This document shows, one piece after another, positions 62,888 through 64,000 of a stretch of 64,000 nt of DNA. Source of the DNA: Enterobacteriaceae bacterium (GTDB lineage Bacteria; Pseudomonadota; Gammaproteobacteria; Enterobacterales; Enterobacteriaceae). Location of the stretch: positions 1 through 64,000 of the forward strand of contig CABIZV010000008.1 of assembly GCA_902363335.1 (NCBI GenBank), given 5' to 3'. The position numbers were made by a program, and so were the translations under genes. The notes beneath the pieces are model-generated. The model was not told where the DNA came from, did no database searches, and saw only the letters and a list, made by a program, of their open reading frames with translations. Each line of letters opens with the position of its first letter. The stretch's first letter is position 1.

Positions 62888-64000
62888 ATGAAGCAAATCC
62901 GTATGCTGGCGCAGTATTACGTCGACCTGATGATGAAGCTGGGTCTGGTACGTTTTTCCCTGCTGCTGGCGCTCGCGCTGGTGGTGTTGGCCATCGTGGT
63001 ACAAATGGCAGTAACCATGGTGCTGCATGGCCAGGTTGAAAGTATTGATGTCATTCGCTCAATCTTCTTTGGCCTGCTGATCACCCCATGGGCGGTCTAC
63101 TTTTTGTCGGTGGTCGTCGAGCAGCTCGAAGAATCACGCCAGCGGCTGTCCCGCCTGGTCGAAAAGTTAGAAGAGATGCGTGAGCGCGATCTCAAGCTCA
63201 ACGTGCAGTTAAAAGACAATATTTCACAGCTTAATCAGGAGATTAGCGATCGTGAAAAAGCGGAAGCCGAACGCCGGGCAACGCTGGAACAGCTGAAAAT
63301 TGAGGTACAGGAGCGTGAAGAGACACAGATCCGCCTTGAACAACAGTCGTCCTTCTTGCGCTCTTTCCTTGATGCCTCACCGGATTTGGTTTTCTACCGT
63401 AATGAAGATAAAGAGTTCTCTGGCTGTAACCGCGCCATGGAGTTGCTGACCGGGAAGAGTGAAAAGCAGTTGATTCACCTGCATCCAGAAGACGTTTACA
63501 CCCCGGAAGCCGCGGCGAAAGTGATTGAAACCGATGAGAAAGTTTTCCGTCATAATGTCTCACTGACCTATGAACAGTGGCTCGACTATCCAGACGGGCG
63601 CAAAGCCTGCTTTGAGATCCGCAAAGTGCCGTACTACGACCGCGTGGGTAAACGCCACGGTCTGATGGGCTTTGGTCGTGACATTACCGAACGTAAGCGC
63701 TACCAGGATGCGCTGGAGCGCGCCAGCCGCGATAAGACCACCTTCATCTCGACCATTAGCCACGAGCTGCGGACACCGCTAAACGGGATTGTGGGATTAA
63801 GCCGCATTCTGCTCGATACGACCCTGACCGCTGAGCAGGAGAAATACCTGAAAACCATTCATGTATCAGCGGTCACGCTGGGTAATATCTTCAACGATAT
63901 TATCGACATGGACAAAATGGAACGCCGTAAAGTCCAGTTGGATAACCAGCCTGTCGATTTCACCGGCTTCCTCGCTGACCTGGAAAACCTCTCCGGGCTG
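62888..64000 (+). CDS. arcB: aerobic respiration sensor kinase ArcB (5' part)
   Basis: ArcB is the hybrid histidine kinase that senses quinone redox state and phosphorylates ArcA under low oxygen. The window holds the first 371 codons, and the gene continues past its end. Two membrane helices (about 21-45 and 55-77) are followed by a coiled coil (about 78-150) and a PAS domain (about 155-270). The kinase H-box STISHELRTPLNG has His292 as phosphoacceptor, the same number as in E. coli. AAGGA precedes the ATG. Confidence 0.97.
   Translation, partial: MKQIRMLAQYYVDLMMKLGLVRFSLLLALALVVLAIVVQMAVTMVLHGQVESIDVIRSIFFGLLITPWAVYFLSVVVEQLEESRQRLSRLVEKLEEMRERDLKLNVQLKDNISQLNQEISDREKAEAERRATLEQLKIEVQEREETQIRLEQQSSFLRSFLDASPDLVFYRNEDKEFSGCNRAMELLTGKSEKQLIHLHPEDVYTPEAAAKVIETDEKVFRHNVSLTYEQWLDYPDGRKACFEIRKVPYYDRVGKRHGLMGFGRDITERKRYQDALERASRDKTTFISTISHELRTPLNGIVGLSRILLDTTLTAEQEKYLKTIHVSAVTLGNIFNDIIDMDKMERRKVQLDNQPVDFTGFLADLENLSGL

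Overview
The window reads as a chromosomal core segment of an Enterobacteriaceae species close to Escherichia. Gene order follows the E. coli neighbourhood from the end of rrnD through acrEF, fis, acc, mre, aae, mdh, degQS, rplM-rpsI, ssp and gltBD to arcB, and nearly every protein has the length expected of its E. coli counterpart. The accessory genes and gaps listed below make it something other than E. coli itself, perhaps of the Enterobacter/Lelliottia/Kluyvera/Citrobacter type. The genus cannot be settled from the sequence alone.

Layout. 1-460: distal end of a ribosomal RNA operon (hairpin-rich spacer, tRNA-Thr(GGU), 5S rRNA, two terminators). 742-6548: lipoprotein yhdV, the RND efflux pair acrEF and its TetR regulator acrS. 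6665-9915: a metallo-beta-lactamase-fold hydrolase, dusB-fis and a periplasmic alpha-carbonic anhydrase. 10055-18056: prmA-panF-yhdT, accBC-aroQ, msrPQ and acuI. 18273-30568: csrD, then mreBCD-maf-rng-yhdP-tldD. 30621-38232: yagU, the aaeR/aaeXAB hydroxybenzoate efflux locus, an inserted succinate-semialdehyde-type dehydrogenase, yhcO and two tandem yhcN-family genes. 38612-47708: argR, mdh, degS/degQ, zapG, zapE, rplM-rpsI and sspAB. 47797-54467: a DUF1016 nuclease-like gene and a yhc-type chaperone-usher fimbrial cluster. 54839-60727: gltBD. 61411-64000: yhcC, a tandem REP array and the start of arcB, cut by the window end.

Compared with the E. coli K-12 map as I know it, yhdWXYZ, yhdJ/yhdU, gltF and the nan/dcuD block are not present at their usual places. 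A metallo-hydrolase, cah, msrPQ, yagU and an aldehyde dehydrogenase sit at these or other junctions.

Functionally the window mixes housekeeping (translation, cell shape, fatty-acid initiation, glutamate synthesis, TCA cycle), envelope quality control (DegQ/DegS, MsrPQ, YhdP), efflux (AcrEF, AaeAB) and one surface organelle. That organelle is probably inactive, because its usher reading frame is broken by a single in-frame amber codon.

The most notable non-coding signals are: rrn inter-terminator-like sequence placed in front of tRNA-Thr; a long inverted-repeat structure before mreB; an 11-bp inverted repeat enclosing two hairpins in the gltB/yhcC gap; two ERIC elements, one with an extra block of three hairpins; a 161-bp-period REP array before arcB; and a pair of 67-bp imperfect direct repeats flanking the fimbrial cluster. 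I see no phage, insertion sequence, CRISPR array or clearly new multi-gene system.
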